Origin: JAJFJD01 sp965228695
Lineage (GTDB): Bacteria > Pseudomonadota > Alphaproteobacteria > UBA8366
Assembly: GCA_965228695.1 (NCBI GenBank)
Contig: CBDDIB010000002.1
Span: forward strand, 1,736,001 to 1,800,000
Direction of reading: 5' to 3'
Length of the DNA stretch: 64,000 nt
The translations under genes and the position numbers were made by a program. The stretch's first letter is position 1, and every line of letters starts with the position of its first letter. Positions 26,999 to 35,364 of the stretch are shown piece by piece. The notes under the pieces are model-generated. The model did no database searches, had not been told where the DNA came from, and saw only the letters and a program-made list of their open reading frames with translations.

Positions 26999-27963
26999 GC
27001 TGCGATCCTTTCCGTTTTCGGCGGCCAGGCGGGATTGCCGGTTCGTTCGGCAGCCCGCAGGCGCGCTGAGCGCGCGCGGGGATTGCGGTCGGTTTCTTCC
27101 GCGGTCGGCGTCAGGCTGCGGCGGCGAAGAAGCCGGAAACTCGGTGCAGGCCGAGTTTCCGGCAGGGGCACGTGCCGTGACGTCCCGGCACTGTCGTCGC
27201 TTCGTTGCTGCAGAAAACGTTTAACGCGGCGGTCTTCCAGCGAATGGAAAGACACGACCACCAATCTTCCGCCCGTGGTGAGGAGCTGTTCCGCCGCTTC
27301 GAGCGCGCGGTCCAACTCACCCAATTCGTCATTCACATGGAGGCGCAGCGCCATGAAGGTTCGCGTCGCGGGGTCCAGGCCGTCCTTCGCCCGCGGCACG
27401 GCGCCCCGGACGATCTCCGCCAGCGTGCCCGTGCGGGTGATCGGGGCATCGTTGCGGGCGGCCGCTATGGCCTTGGCGATCCGGCGGGCGTAGCGTTCTT
27501 CGCCCAGGTTCCGGATGATATCGATCAGATCGGCTTCGTCCGCCGTGTTGACCACGTCGGCGGCGGTCACCCCGGAAAGGCCCATCCGCATGTCCAGCGG
27601 GCCGTCGGTCCGGAAGCTGAATCCGCGTTCGGCTTGATCGAGCTGCGGCGACGAAACGCCGAGATCGAGCATGATTCCGTTGACGTGTTGTATGCCGCAA
27701 TCCCGCAGCAGCGTCAGCATGTCGCCGAAGCGGCCGTGCAGTACCGTAAGGCGTCCGCGATAGGCCGCGAGCAGGGCTTTGGCGCTATCGACGGCTTCCT
27801 GGTCCCGGTCGATCGCGTAGACAGTACATTTCACCGCGTCCAGCAGCGCGCGGGTGTATCCGCCGCGCCCGAAGGTGGCGTCCGCGTAGACGCCATCGGG
27901 CTGGGCATCCAAATCCGCCAGCACTTCCCGGAGCATCACGGGGGCATGGATGGGCGCGCTCAT
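26995..27963 (-). CDS. rsmH: 16S rRNA (cytosine-1402-N4)-methyltransferase
   Basis: SAM-dependent methyltransferase that methylates C1402 of 16S rRNA. The 322 residues start with the typical HAPVMLREVLADL. They contain the SAM loop (YADATFGRGGYTRALLD), MLDLGVSSPQLD, the FSFRTDGPLDMRM motif and the C-terminal VVVSFHSLEDRRVKRFL. It overlaps mraZ by four bases and ftsL by four bases. Confidence 0.97.
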   Translation of the reverse strand: MSAPIHAPVMLREVLADLDAQPDGVYADATFGRGGYTRALLDAVKCTVYAIDRDQEAVDSAKALLAAYRGRLTVLHGRFGDMLTLLRDCGIQHVNGIMLDLGVSSPQLDQAERGFSFRTDGPLDMRMGLSGVTAADVVNTADEADLIDIIRNLGEERYARRIAKAIAAARNDAPITRTGTLAEIVRGAVPRAKDGLDPATRTFMALRLHVNDELGELDRALEAAEQLLTTGGRLVVVSFHSLEDRRVKRFLQQRSDDSAGTSRHVPLPETRPAPSFRLLRRRSLTPTAEETDRNPRARSARLRAAERTGNPAWPPKTERIAA

Positions 27964-28409
27964 GTGCCGTCTCCGGCGCGCTGTCTGGCGCGGGCTTTCA
28001 TCTGTTCGCGCCGCCGTTTGCGGTATTCAGCGTGGACGGCGGTAGACATGATCAGGAATCGATGGCCGCGCCCGACGAAGACGATTTCGCTGCCGAGATC
28101 GGTAAACTCATCGAAGTCCGACGGGATGATGATCCGTCCGCCGGTGTCGATCGTGACGGGTTGCGCCTCTTCGATCAGGGAGCCCATATCCGCATCTTCG
28201 TCTTCGAAGGGGTTGATCCCGGCAGCGTCGCGCATCTGTTCCATGAACGCGCGGTCGCAGGCTTCCAGACCTTCCTGGGTAGGGGAGGGATAGATGAAAA
28301 TCTCGCGGTTGTTTTCGGCCGGCAATTCGGCACGCAGTTTGGCCGGAAGCGAGACACGTCCCTTCCGGTCCACCTTGTTGTCTTTGTATGTACCGGCAAA
28401 CAGTGCCAT
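27960..28409 (-). CDS. mraZ: Transcriptional regulator MraZ
   Basis: AbrB-like DNA-binding protein that binds TGGGN-type repeats in its own promoter and controls the dcw operon. The 149 residues contain two SpoVT/AbrB-type repeats: the first around KVDRKGRVSLPAKLRAELP, the second around TIDTGGRIIIPSDFDEFTDLGSEIVFVGRG. ATG at 28409 has GGGGGA about eleven bases upstream. The gene is the first of the minus-strand run. A candidate operator array lies about 105-150 bp upstream. Confidence 0.95.
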   Translation of the reverse strand: MALFAGTYKDNKVDRKGRVSLPAKLRAELPAENNREIFIYPSPTQEGLEACDRAFMEQMRDAAGINPFEDEDADMGSLIEEAQPVTIDTGGRIIIPSDFDEFTDLGSEIVFVGRGHRFLIMSTAVHAEYRKRRREQMKARARQRAGDGT

Positions 28410-28512
28410 GGCGGCAGCTATCCCCCGAAACCGTTGCTACCTGTGCGGCGCTTTGCGCCATCTTCATCCCGTTACCATCCGCCGGTACTCCAAAGCCGGA
28501 GGCGGCAACCTT

Positions 28513-28557
28513 TAGGATGATTTGGGATATCATGGGATTTTGTAGGCGGTCAATGGA
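28513..28557 (-). promoter_or_regulatory. Candidate MraZ operator array and mra promoter
   Basis: Five pentamers repeat at an exact 10-bp interval on the + strand: TAGGA (28513), TGGGA (28523), TGGGA (28533), TAGGC (28543) and the weaker ATGGA (28553). This matches the published layout of MraZ sites (TGGGN repeats with 5-base spacers), although here the repeats read on the strand opposite to mraZ. A possible minus-strand -35 (TTGACC, 28553-28548) with a weak -10 in GATATC lies across the array, so bound MraZ would cover the promoter. The repeats are observed; binding is inferred. Confidence 0.6.
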
Positions 28558-28699
28558 TTAAAGTAAAACTGACCGTAAAAGAACTATTATTTCATGTTCT
28601 CATCAGTCGAAATTGAGTCACTACAAATGGTCGGTGCGAAAAAAGAATCCACTAGGTGTAGTGTTCCCTGAATGTTTTTGTAGAGTAATGCCTGTTGAT

Positions 28700-28725
28700 G
28701 TTCTTTTAATGTTCTAATTATGTTC
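28700..28725. promoter_or_regulatory. Tandem LexA-type SOS boxes upstream of the dcw operon
   Basis: Three GTTC half-sites start at 28700, 28711 and 28722, exactly 11 bp apart, forming two overlapping GTTC-N7-GTTC boxes, the alphaproteobacterial LexA consensus. A fourth, imperfect pair (GTTC at 28663, GTTT at 28674) keeps the same spacing. On the minus strand CATAAT (28722-28717) could be a -10 element, with a weak -35 TTCAAG 18 bases upstream, so LexA would sit on it. The only gene downstream on that strand is mraZ, about 290 bp away. No + strand gene starts within 3 kb. Confidence 0.6.
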
Positions 28726-28828
28726 TTCTGGCGGCCATATCTTGAAATAATCGGCCCGCCTTTACTCCGGACGTTCTCCTCCGGTGTCGATGTTCCAGGG
28801 CAGCGGTTCGATGTGCGGTTTCGAAAAT

Positions 28829-29212
<384 letters not shown>

Positions 29213-29276
29213 GTCTGATATATAGCGCTAATCCGCAGGGAATTCAGCCTTTTTGCGGCTTCCGCGACCTATGCGG

Positions 29277-29951
29277 TCAAGCGATTCCGGCGCATAGTCC
29301 GGCGATGAGCCGGCAGCTGTGCGGATCCGCGCGACCGTCGATGCCGGTCGGGCGAAAATGCCGCTGGAAGGCGGAAATCACATGGCGGGCGGAGATGTCG
29401 TATCCGTATTCGGCCAAGTCCCGTAACGGGTCGTCGCTCGGGTCGGCGGCTTCGTCGGGCCATAGTCCGATGCCGGCGTCGGCCAACCGCCGCCAGTCCA
29501 TAAATTCGCCCGGATCGAGTTTGCGGTCCGGTGCGACGTCGGAATGTCCGACCACGTTGCGCGCGGGAATGGCGTGGCGGCCAAGGATGTCGCGCGACAG
29601 GTCGATCAGCGCCTGCACTTGTGGCTCAGGAAAGGCGCGGTAGCCGAACTCGTGGCCCGGATTGGCCAACTCGATGCCGACGGATCGGCTGTTGATGTCG
29701 CGGTCGCCGCGCCAGTATCCCAGCCCCGCATGCCATGCGCGCTTCGATTCATCGACGAGCCGGCAGACGCCGCCGTCCTCGTTGATCAGGTAGTGCGCGC
29801 TGACCTGCGCCGCAGCATCGCGCAGCCGCGCCAGCGCGGCGTCAGTACTTTCCATGCCCGTATAGTGCAGCACCAGCATATCGACCGGCGTGTCCGGCGC
29901 CCGATCGTTGAAATTGGGCGACGGCCGCTCCGCGATGGCTGGACCGGTCAG
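29277..29951 (-). CDS. N-acetylmuramoyl-L-alanine amidase, AmpD-like
   Basis: Zinc amidase (Amidase_2 fold) that removes peptides from (anhydro)muramyl units in cell wall recycling or remodelling. Zinc ligands are visible in VLHYTGM (His) and VVGHSDVAPDRKLDPG (His, Asp). The family N-terminus ERPSPNFNDR lies upstream of the first ATG (29879), and no ATG, GTG or TTG exists between it and the upstream stop at 29981. A CTG at 29951 overlaps the stop of the preceding gene as CTGA, with GGGGGAT just upstream. This mirrors the ATGA coupling used elsewhere in the window and gives about 224 residues. No signal peptide, so cytoplasmic. If CTG is wrong the annotated ORF would be 29277-29879. Confidence 0.85.
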   Translation of the reverse strand: MTGPAIAERPSPNFNDRAPDTPVDMLVLHYTGMESTDAALARLRDAAAQVSAHYLINEDGGVCRLVDESKRAWHAGLGYWRGDRDINSRSVGIELANPGHEFGYRAFPEPQVQALIDLSRDILGRHAIPARNVVGHSDVAPDRKLDPGEFMDWRRLADAGIGLWPDEAADPSDDPLRDLAEYGYDISARHVISAFQRHFRPTGIDGRADPHSCRLIAGLCAGIA

Positions 29952-30676
29952 GATATCCCCCGTTCCGCGGCGACCTTGTCATAGGCGACGTTGATCGCAG
30001 CGAGCTTCTGGTTCGCAACGGCAATGAACTCCTCCGGCATGCCCTGGGCGACAAGCCGGTCGGGATGGTTGTCACGGACCAATTGACGATAGGCGGATTT
30101 TAGGTCGTTGTCGGCAATTGTCGGAGGCACGCCGAGGACCTGATAGGGGTTGGCGTCGTCGGGTCCGTGACGGATCGCGGTGACCCGTTCGAAGGCCGCG
30201 CGGTCGAGGCCGAAGATATCCGCCACCGCGCGGAGATAGGCCGTCTCAGCCTCCTGCAGGTCGCCGTCGGCCCGCGCGATAAAGGTCAGGCAGAACAGGA
30301 GTTCCTCAAGAATTGCGGCGTTGTCCCGGAACATGCCGGCGATCTGTTGCGCATAGGGTTCGAAGCCGTGACTGTCCTTCCGCGCCTGATCGAAGACCCG
30401 CGCGACGTTCTTTACTTCATGCTGCGGAACCTTGAAAACCTTTTTGAAGGCGCGGATTTCCTCTTTGGTGACCGTGCCGTCGGCCTTGGCCATCTTCGCG
30501 CCAAGCACGACGACGGCAATCGTGAAGGCGATCGACTTGGTCGCGTCTTCCGGCGGCGGCTTGGCGGTGCGCATCTTGTCGACGGCATGGCCCGCAACCG
30601 CGCCGATGATCGCGCCCAGCGGCCCGCCGATGGCGAAGCCGCCGACGCCGCCTAGGATTTTTCCCCATATGCTCAT
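29948..30676 (-). CDS. TerB-domain DnaJ-like co-chaperone (DjlA-like)
   Basis: The 242 residues have a Gly-rich N-terminal segment (ILGGVGGFAIGGPLGAIIGAVAG), a TerB-like helical domain (AKMAKADGTVTKEEIRAFKKVF and a second acidic EF-like turn ARADGDLQEAE) and a C-terminal J domain (NPYQVLGVPPTIADNDLKSAY) with the HPD motif in RDNHPDRL that stimulates DnaK. This domain order is that of DjlA. The N-terminal segment could be a membrane hairpin. It is translationally coupled to the amidase downstream. Confidence 0.9.
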   Translation of the reverse strand: MSIWGKILGGVGGFAIGGPLGAIIGAVAGHAVDKMRTAKPPPEDATKSIAFTIAVVVLGAKMAKADGTVTKEEIRAFKKVFKVPQHEVKNVARVFDQARKDSHGFEPYAQQIAGMFRDNAAILEELLFCLTFIARADGDLQEAETAYLRAVADIFGLDRAAFERVTAIRHGPDDANPYQVLGVPPTIADNDLKSAYRQLVRDNHPDRLVAQGMPEEFIAVANQKLAAINVAYDKVAAERGIS

Positions 30677-30734
30677 GTGGCGTTAACTTAATCCCGCCGG
30701 CCGGTGCGGGCAATCGACCATCGACCGGTTCGGG

Positions 30735-31541
30735 TCACGGCCGTTGTTGCGCCGTGACCGTATCCGGCGCTTGTGGTCCGGTGCCATTGCCGCCGCCGAT
30801 GCGCCCGATGCCGGGCAGTTTGATGGCCAGGTCTAATGGATCGACCCCGACCGTGAGGCCGATCAAGTTGAGTTCCAGTCCTTCTTCGACGCCGGCAAGC
30901 AGGCCGACCAAACCAAAGAGCGAGAATTGATAGCCGGTGCCGCTCGGCGTCGGTGCAACGATCTGGCCGTCGCGGGCATCCAACCAATCCTTGCCGATGG
31001 CCGTGGGCGGAAGGTCGAGTTTCAGTTCCGGCGCGGCACGGCCGAGCCACGCGACGAAAGTGTTGCTGTTGGGCCCGGGCCAAACGGTGTAGCTGTTCTT
31101 GTAGGGGTAATTCCGCGCCGCCGTATCGATCCGGTCGATCACGTCGTCGACGCCGTCGCCACGCAGTTCGGCGATGATCTTAGGTTTGTTGCCGAACCAG
31201 TACCGGTCCGGCGCTTCCTGATGGATGACCACCGCGGGCAGCCCGCTGCGGACGCGCCAGCCGATGACTTCGTAGACCGTGTACTCGGGCTCGTTCGTCT
31301 TCTTCGCAGAAATCCAGGTGTGGACGCCGAACGCACCGCGCCAACTGAAGGCGCGGGCGGCATATACCTGCACGACCGCCGCGGGGTGCGCCGACGGGTC
31401 GGGCGCGGTGCCGGCGGGTTCGCGCGAGGCGTTCCACCAGTTGGTATTGGATTTTCCGGCCATCAGGGTGGTTATCGGTCCTGCCAGGAGGATGAGAAGA
31501 ACGGCGGAAACCCGGGCGAGCCACTTAACGATTGTGTTCAT
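30735..31541 (-). CDS. DUF3750 family membrane-anchored protein
   Basis: The 268 residues from ATG 31541 have an N-terminal membrane segment or signal anchor (VSAVLLILLAGPITTLMAG), then a periplasmic domain with the DUF3750 hallmarks VQVYAARAFSWRGAFGVHTWI, YEVIGWRV and YPYKNSYTVWPGPNSNTFVAWL. The C-terminal part has a Gly-rich hydrophobic stretch (FSLFGLVGLLAGVEEGLELNLIGLTVGVDP). Function is unknown; the WPGPNSNTF motif hints at a papain/NlpC-like or hydrolase fold but no catalytic set can be assigned. An in-frame ATG at 31769 is too far upstream and has no signal-like start. It is divergent from the 5-oxoprolinase gene. Confidence 0.82.
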   Translation of the reverse strand: MNTIVKWLARVSAVLLILLAGPITTLMAGKSNTNWWNASREPAGTAPDPSAHPAAVVQVYAARAFSWRGAFGVHTWISAKKTNEPEYTVYEVIGWRVRSGLPAVVIHQEAPDRYWFGNKPKIIAELRGDGVDDVIDRIDTAARNYPYKNSYTVWPGPNSNTFVAWLGRAAPELKLDLPPTAIGKDWLDARDGQIVAPTPSGTGYQFSLFGLVGLLAGVEEGLELNLIGLTVGVDPLDLAIKLPGIGRIGGGNGTGPQAPDTVTAQQRP

Positions 31542-31710
31542 GAAGCAATCTAAATAGGGACGGGCATGTGTATCGACAATGTCCCGTGTGGGTGAATATA
31601 GGATTAAGCCATCGCTGTGACGTTGCACAATCATCGTAAGCGGCCAATTATGCCGGGAAAGCACCAATTCTTTGGCTTGATCACGGATTGTTGAAGGCAG
31701 AAAGACCGGA

Positions 31711-34700
31711 ATGAGCGAACAGACGGACGCGCGATGGCAGTTTTGGATCGACCGCGGCGGCACCTTCACCGATATCGTGGCCCGGCAGCCGGACGGTGCT
31801 TTGGTGACGCATAAGCTGTTGTCCGAGAATCCGGAGAACTACCAGGATGCCGCGGTGCAGGGCATTCGGGATTTGCTGCGCCTCTCGCCCGATCAATCGA
31901 TTCCGTCCGATGCGGTCGAGGCGGTCAAGATGGGCACGACGGTGGCGACCAACGCGCTGTTGGAACGGAACGGTGACCGGACGCTGTTGGTCACCACGAC
32001 CGGTTTTCGCGATGCGCTGCGTATCGGCTATCAGGCTCGTCCGCGGCTCTTCGATCGGCGGATCGACCTGCCCGAACTGCTGTACGAGCGGGTCGTGGAA
32101 GTCGATGAGCGGGTCGACGCGACCGGTGATGTCCTCACACCGCTCGACCGCGACGGTGCGCAACGCTTGCTGCAATCGGCGTTCGACGACGGCATCCGGT
32201 CGGTCGCGATCCTGTTCATGCACGGTTATCGCTTTCCCGATCATGAGGCGCAGGTGGCCGAGGTCGCGCGGGCGATCGGATTCACGCAGGTTTCGACGAG
32301 CCACGGGGTCAGTCCGCTGATGAAACTGGTTAGCCGCGGCGACACCACGGTGGTCGACGCCTATCTGTCGCCGATCCTGCGCCGCTACGTGGATCAGATC
32401 GCCGATCAGATGGGCGACACGCGGCTGATGTTCATGCAGTCGAGCGGCGGGTTGACCGATGCGCGGCTGTTCCAAGGCAAGGACGCGATCCTGTCGGGCC
32501 CGGCCGGCGGCATCGTCGGTGCGGTGCAGACGGCGGCGCAGGCCGGGGTCGAGAAGATCATCAGTTTCGACATGGGCGGAACGTCGACCGACGTCGCCCA
32601 TTACGACGGCGAGTACGAGCGTGCCTTCGAGACATTGGTCGCGGGCGTGCGGATGCGTGCGCCGATGATGCAGATTCATACGGTCGCGGCGGGCGGCGGC
32701 TCGATCTGCCAGTTTGACGGCGCGCGCTATCGGGTCGGCCCGGAATCCGCCGGCGCCAACCCCGGACCGGCATGCTACCGGCGCGGGGGCCCGCTTACCG
32801 TGACCGACTGCAATGTCATGCTGGGGAAGTTGCAGTCGGATTTCTTCCCGCCTGTCTTCGGGCCGAACCAGGATGCGCCGCTCGACGCCGCCGTAGTGAA
32901 GGAGAAGTTCACCGCCTTGTCCGAAGAGATCCGCGACGCCACCGGCGACGCACGCAGCCCGGCTGAGGTCGCCGAGGGTTTCCTCAAGATCGCGGTGGAG
33001 AACATGGCGAACGCGATCAAGAAAATCTCTATCGAGCGCGGATACGACGTAACCGAGTACACACTCTGCTGTTTCGGCGGCGCCGGTGGCCAGCACGCCT
33101 GCCTTGTCGCCGACGCGCTGGGCATGACGCAGGTTTTGATCCATCCCTTCGCCGGCGTGCTGTCCGCTTACGGCATGGGGTTGGCCGATATCCGGGCGAT
33201 TCGCGAGGGCGCGGTCGAGGCGGTGTTGGACGACGCCGCGATGCCGTCCGTCGAATCCGCGCTGGAGGAATTGGCGACGGAAGCCAAGCAGGAGATTTTG
33301 GATCAAGGCGTAAATCCGGACCGCATCCAAGTGAACCGGCATCTCCATCTCAAGTACGAAGGGACCGACACTTCGCATGTGGTCGATTTCGATTCCGTCG
33401 ATGCCATGGTCGCTGCATTCGAGGACTCGCATCGTCAACGCTATGGCTTCGTCATGCGGGAAAAGCCGTTGGTTGTCGAGAACGTCGCCGCCGAAGCAAT
33501 CGGGCTCGCTTCCGATATCGGCGATGGGACGAAGACGGCGGCGGCCGCCAGCGGCGCGCCGGAACCGCGGGCCAGCGTTCAGGCGCGCATGGGCGGGTCG
33601 GATCATGAAGCGCCGGTCCTCGACGTGGCCGATTTCGAACCGGGCCATCGCATTGAGGGGCCGGCGGTGATTGCCGAGCCGGTCGCGACGACGGTTCTCG
33701 AACCGGGTTGGCAGGCCGAGATGACGGAAACCGGCGAACTGATGCTGCGGCGTGTCGCGCCCCTGAAGCGGACCGAAGCGATCGGCACCCATTGCGACCC
33801 GGTCATGCTGGAAGTTTTCAACAATCTCTTCATGTCGGTCGCGGAGCAGATGGGCCTGACGCTGCAGAACACGGCCTATTCGGTGAACATCAAGGAGCGG
33901 TTGGATTTCTCCTGCGCGGTGTTCGACGCAAAAGGGCAACTCATCGCCAATGCGCCGCATATGCCGGTGCATCTGGGATCGATGGGCGAGAGCGTCCGCG
34001 CGGTAATCGACAACAATATCGGAACGATCCTGCCGGGCGACGTCTATGTCCTGAACGCGCCGTATAATGGCGGGACGCATCTGCCGGATGTCACGGTGAT
34101 CACGCCGGTCTTCGACGACGACGGTCGGTCGATTCTCTTCTACGTGGGCAGCCGCGGACATCACGCGGACATCGGCGGCACCATGCCGGGATCGATGCCG
34201 CCCGACACCAAGACCGTCGAAGAAGAGGGCGTGTTGATCGACAATTTCAAACTGGTCGACCGCGGCGAATTCCGCGAAGCGGCGATGCGTGACCTGCTGG
34301 CTTCCGGCGACTATCCCGTCCGAAACGCGGATCAGAACATCGCCGACTTGAAGGCGCAGATCGCCGCCAACGAAAAAGGCGTGCGCGAGCTGCGCCGCAT
34401 GGTCGATCACTTCACCCTGCCGACGGTCGTCGCCTACATGGACCATGTGCAGGCGAACGCGGAGGAATCGGTCCGCCGTGTCATCGATGTGCTGAAGGAC
34501 GGTAGCTTCGCCTATGAGATGGATGACGGCAGCGTCATCAAGGCCACTATTTCGATCGATCGGGAGAAGCGCGGCGCGCGGGTCGACTTCACCGGCACGA
34601 GCCGGCAACGGCCAAACAATTTCAACGCGCCGTCGGCGGTGTGCCGGGCGGCGGTCCTTTATGTCTTCCGGACATTGGTCGACGATGACATCCCGATGAA

Positions 34701-35346
34701 CGAGGGCTGCCTCAAGCCGATCGACATCGTCCTGCCGGAAGGCTGCATGTTGCGCCCGGCCTATCCGGCGGCCGTGGTCGCGGGCAACGTGGAGACGTCG
34801 CAATGCATCACCGACACGCTCTACGGCGCGCTCGGCGTGATGGCGGCGGCGCAGGGAACGATGAACAACGTCACCTTCGGCAACGACCGGCACCAATATT
34901 ACGAGACGGTCTGCGGTGGGTCGGGTGCCGGGCCGGATTTCGACGGCACCTCGGCGGTGCATACGCATATGACCAACTCCCGGCTGACCGATCCGGAGGT
35001 GCTGGAGTGGCGCTTCCCGGTCATCCTCGAGCGGTTCGAAATTCGCACAGGATCCGGCGGACGCGGCCGCCATTCAGGCGGCGACGGTACGGCCCGGCGG
35101 ATTCGCTTTCTCGAGGAGATGGAGTTGGCGATCCTGTCCGGCCATCGGGTGATTGCGCCCTATGGTATGGCCGGGGGCGAGCCGGGCGCGTGCGGCCGCA
35201 ACTGGGTCGAACGGGCCGACGGCAGCCGGACGGAGATGAGCGGCACCGATGCCGTCGTGATGTATCCCGGCGACGTCTTCGTGTTGGAGACGCCGGCGGG
35301 CGGCGGCTTCGGCGAACCCGCGTCGCAGCGCGATGCCGCGGACTGA
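31711..35346 (+). CDS. 5-oxoprolinase / hydantoinase, fused A and B subunits
   Basis: ATP-dependent amidohydrolase that opens 5-oxo-L-proline (or a related hydantoin) to glutamate. At 1211 residues it is the fused, eukaryote-like form. An N-terminal HyuA-type half has an actin-like ATPase fold (WIDRGGTFTDIVARQPDG, FDMGGTSTDVAHYDGEYE, CCFGGAGGQHACLVADALGM). A C-terminal HyuB-type half begins around residue 690 (CDPVMLEVFNNLFMSVAEQMG) with NAPHMPVHLGSMGESV, VGSRGHHADIGG and the closing TPAGGGFGEP. Substrate choice between oxoproline and N-substituted hydantoins cannot be read from sequence. It stands alone in its orientation, with a 169-base spacer upstream. Confidence 0.93.
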   Translation: MSEQTDARWQFWIDRGGTFTDIVARQPDGALVTHKLLSENPENYQDAAVQGIRDLLRLSPDQSIPSDAVEAVKMGTTVATNALLERNGDRTLLVTTTGFRDALRIGYQARPRLFDRRIDLPELLYERVVEVDERVDATGDVLTPLDRDGAQRLLQSAFDDGIRSVAILFMHGYRFPDHEAQVAEVARAIGFTQVSTSHGVSPLMKLVSRGDTTVVDAYLSPILRRYVDQIADQMGDTRLMFMQSSGGLTDARLFQGKDAILSGPAGGIVGAVQTAAQAGVEKIISFDMGGTSTDVAHYDGEYERAFETLVAGVRMRAPMMQIHTVAAGGGSICQFDGARYRVGPESAGANPGPACYRRGGPLTVTDCNVMLGKLQSDFFPPVFGPNQDAPLDAAVVKEKFTALSEEIRDATGDARSPAEVAEGFLKIAVENMANAIKKISIERGYDVTEYTLCCFGGAGGQHACLVADALGMTQVLIHPFAGVLSAYGMGLADIRAIREGAVEAVLDDAAMPSVESALEELATEAKQEILDQGVNPDRIQVNRHLHLKYEGTDTSHVVDFDSVDAMVAAFEDSHRQRYGFVMREKPLVVENVAAEAIGLASDIGDGTKTAAAASGAPEPRASVQARMGGSDHEAPVLDVADFEPGHRIEGPAVIAEPVATTVLEPGWQAEMTETGELMLRRVAPLKRTEAIGTHCDPVMLEVFNNLFMSVAEQMGLTLQNTAYSVNIKERLDFSCAVFDAKGQLIANAPHMPVHLGSMGESVRAVIDNNIGTILPGDVYVLNAPYNGGTHLPDVTVITPVFDDDGRSILFYVGSRGHHADIGGTMPGSMPPDTKTVEEEGVLIDNFKLVDRGEFREAAMRDLLASGDYPVRNADQNIADLKAQIAANEKGVRELRRMVDHFTLPTVVAYMDHVQANAEESVRRVIDVLKDGSFAYEMDDGSVIKATISIDREKRGARVDFTGTSRQRPNNFNAPSAVCRAAVLYVFRTLVDDDIPMNEGCLKPIDIVLPEGCMLRPAYPAAVVAGNVETSQCITDTLYGALGVMAAAQGTMNNVTFGNDRHQYYETVCGGSGAGPDFDGTSAVHTHMTNSRLTDPEVLEWRFPVILERFEIRTGSGGRGRHSGGDGTARRIRFLEEMELAILSGHRVIAPYGMAGGEPGACGRNWVERADGSRTEMSGTDAVVMYPGDVFVLETPAGGGFGEPASQRDAAD

Positions 35347-35364
35347 CGAGTTTTTTACTGTTCG

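Larger units (their letters stand above)
28410..28828. other. AT-rich leader between mraZ and rnpB
   Basis: About 420 bases without a protein gene. It is clearly more AT-rich than its surroundings between about 28540 and 28740, and holds the 10-bp-period array and the GTTC repeats listed separately. A possible hairpin GGCGG...CCGCC spans roughly 28733-28762. No credible small ORF with a ribosome site was found on either strand. Confidence 0.5.

Noticed and set aside
31681..35073. 1130-codon open frame on the minus strand
   Set aside because: It is exactly antisense to the well-conserved 5-oxoprolinase gene, has Arg/His-rich low-quality composition and no recognisable domain; a product of high GC codon bias.
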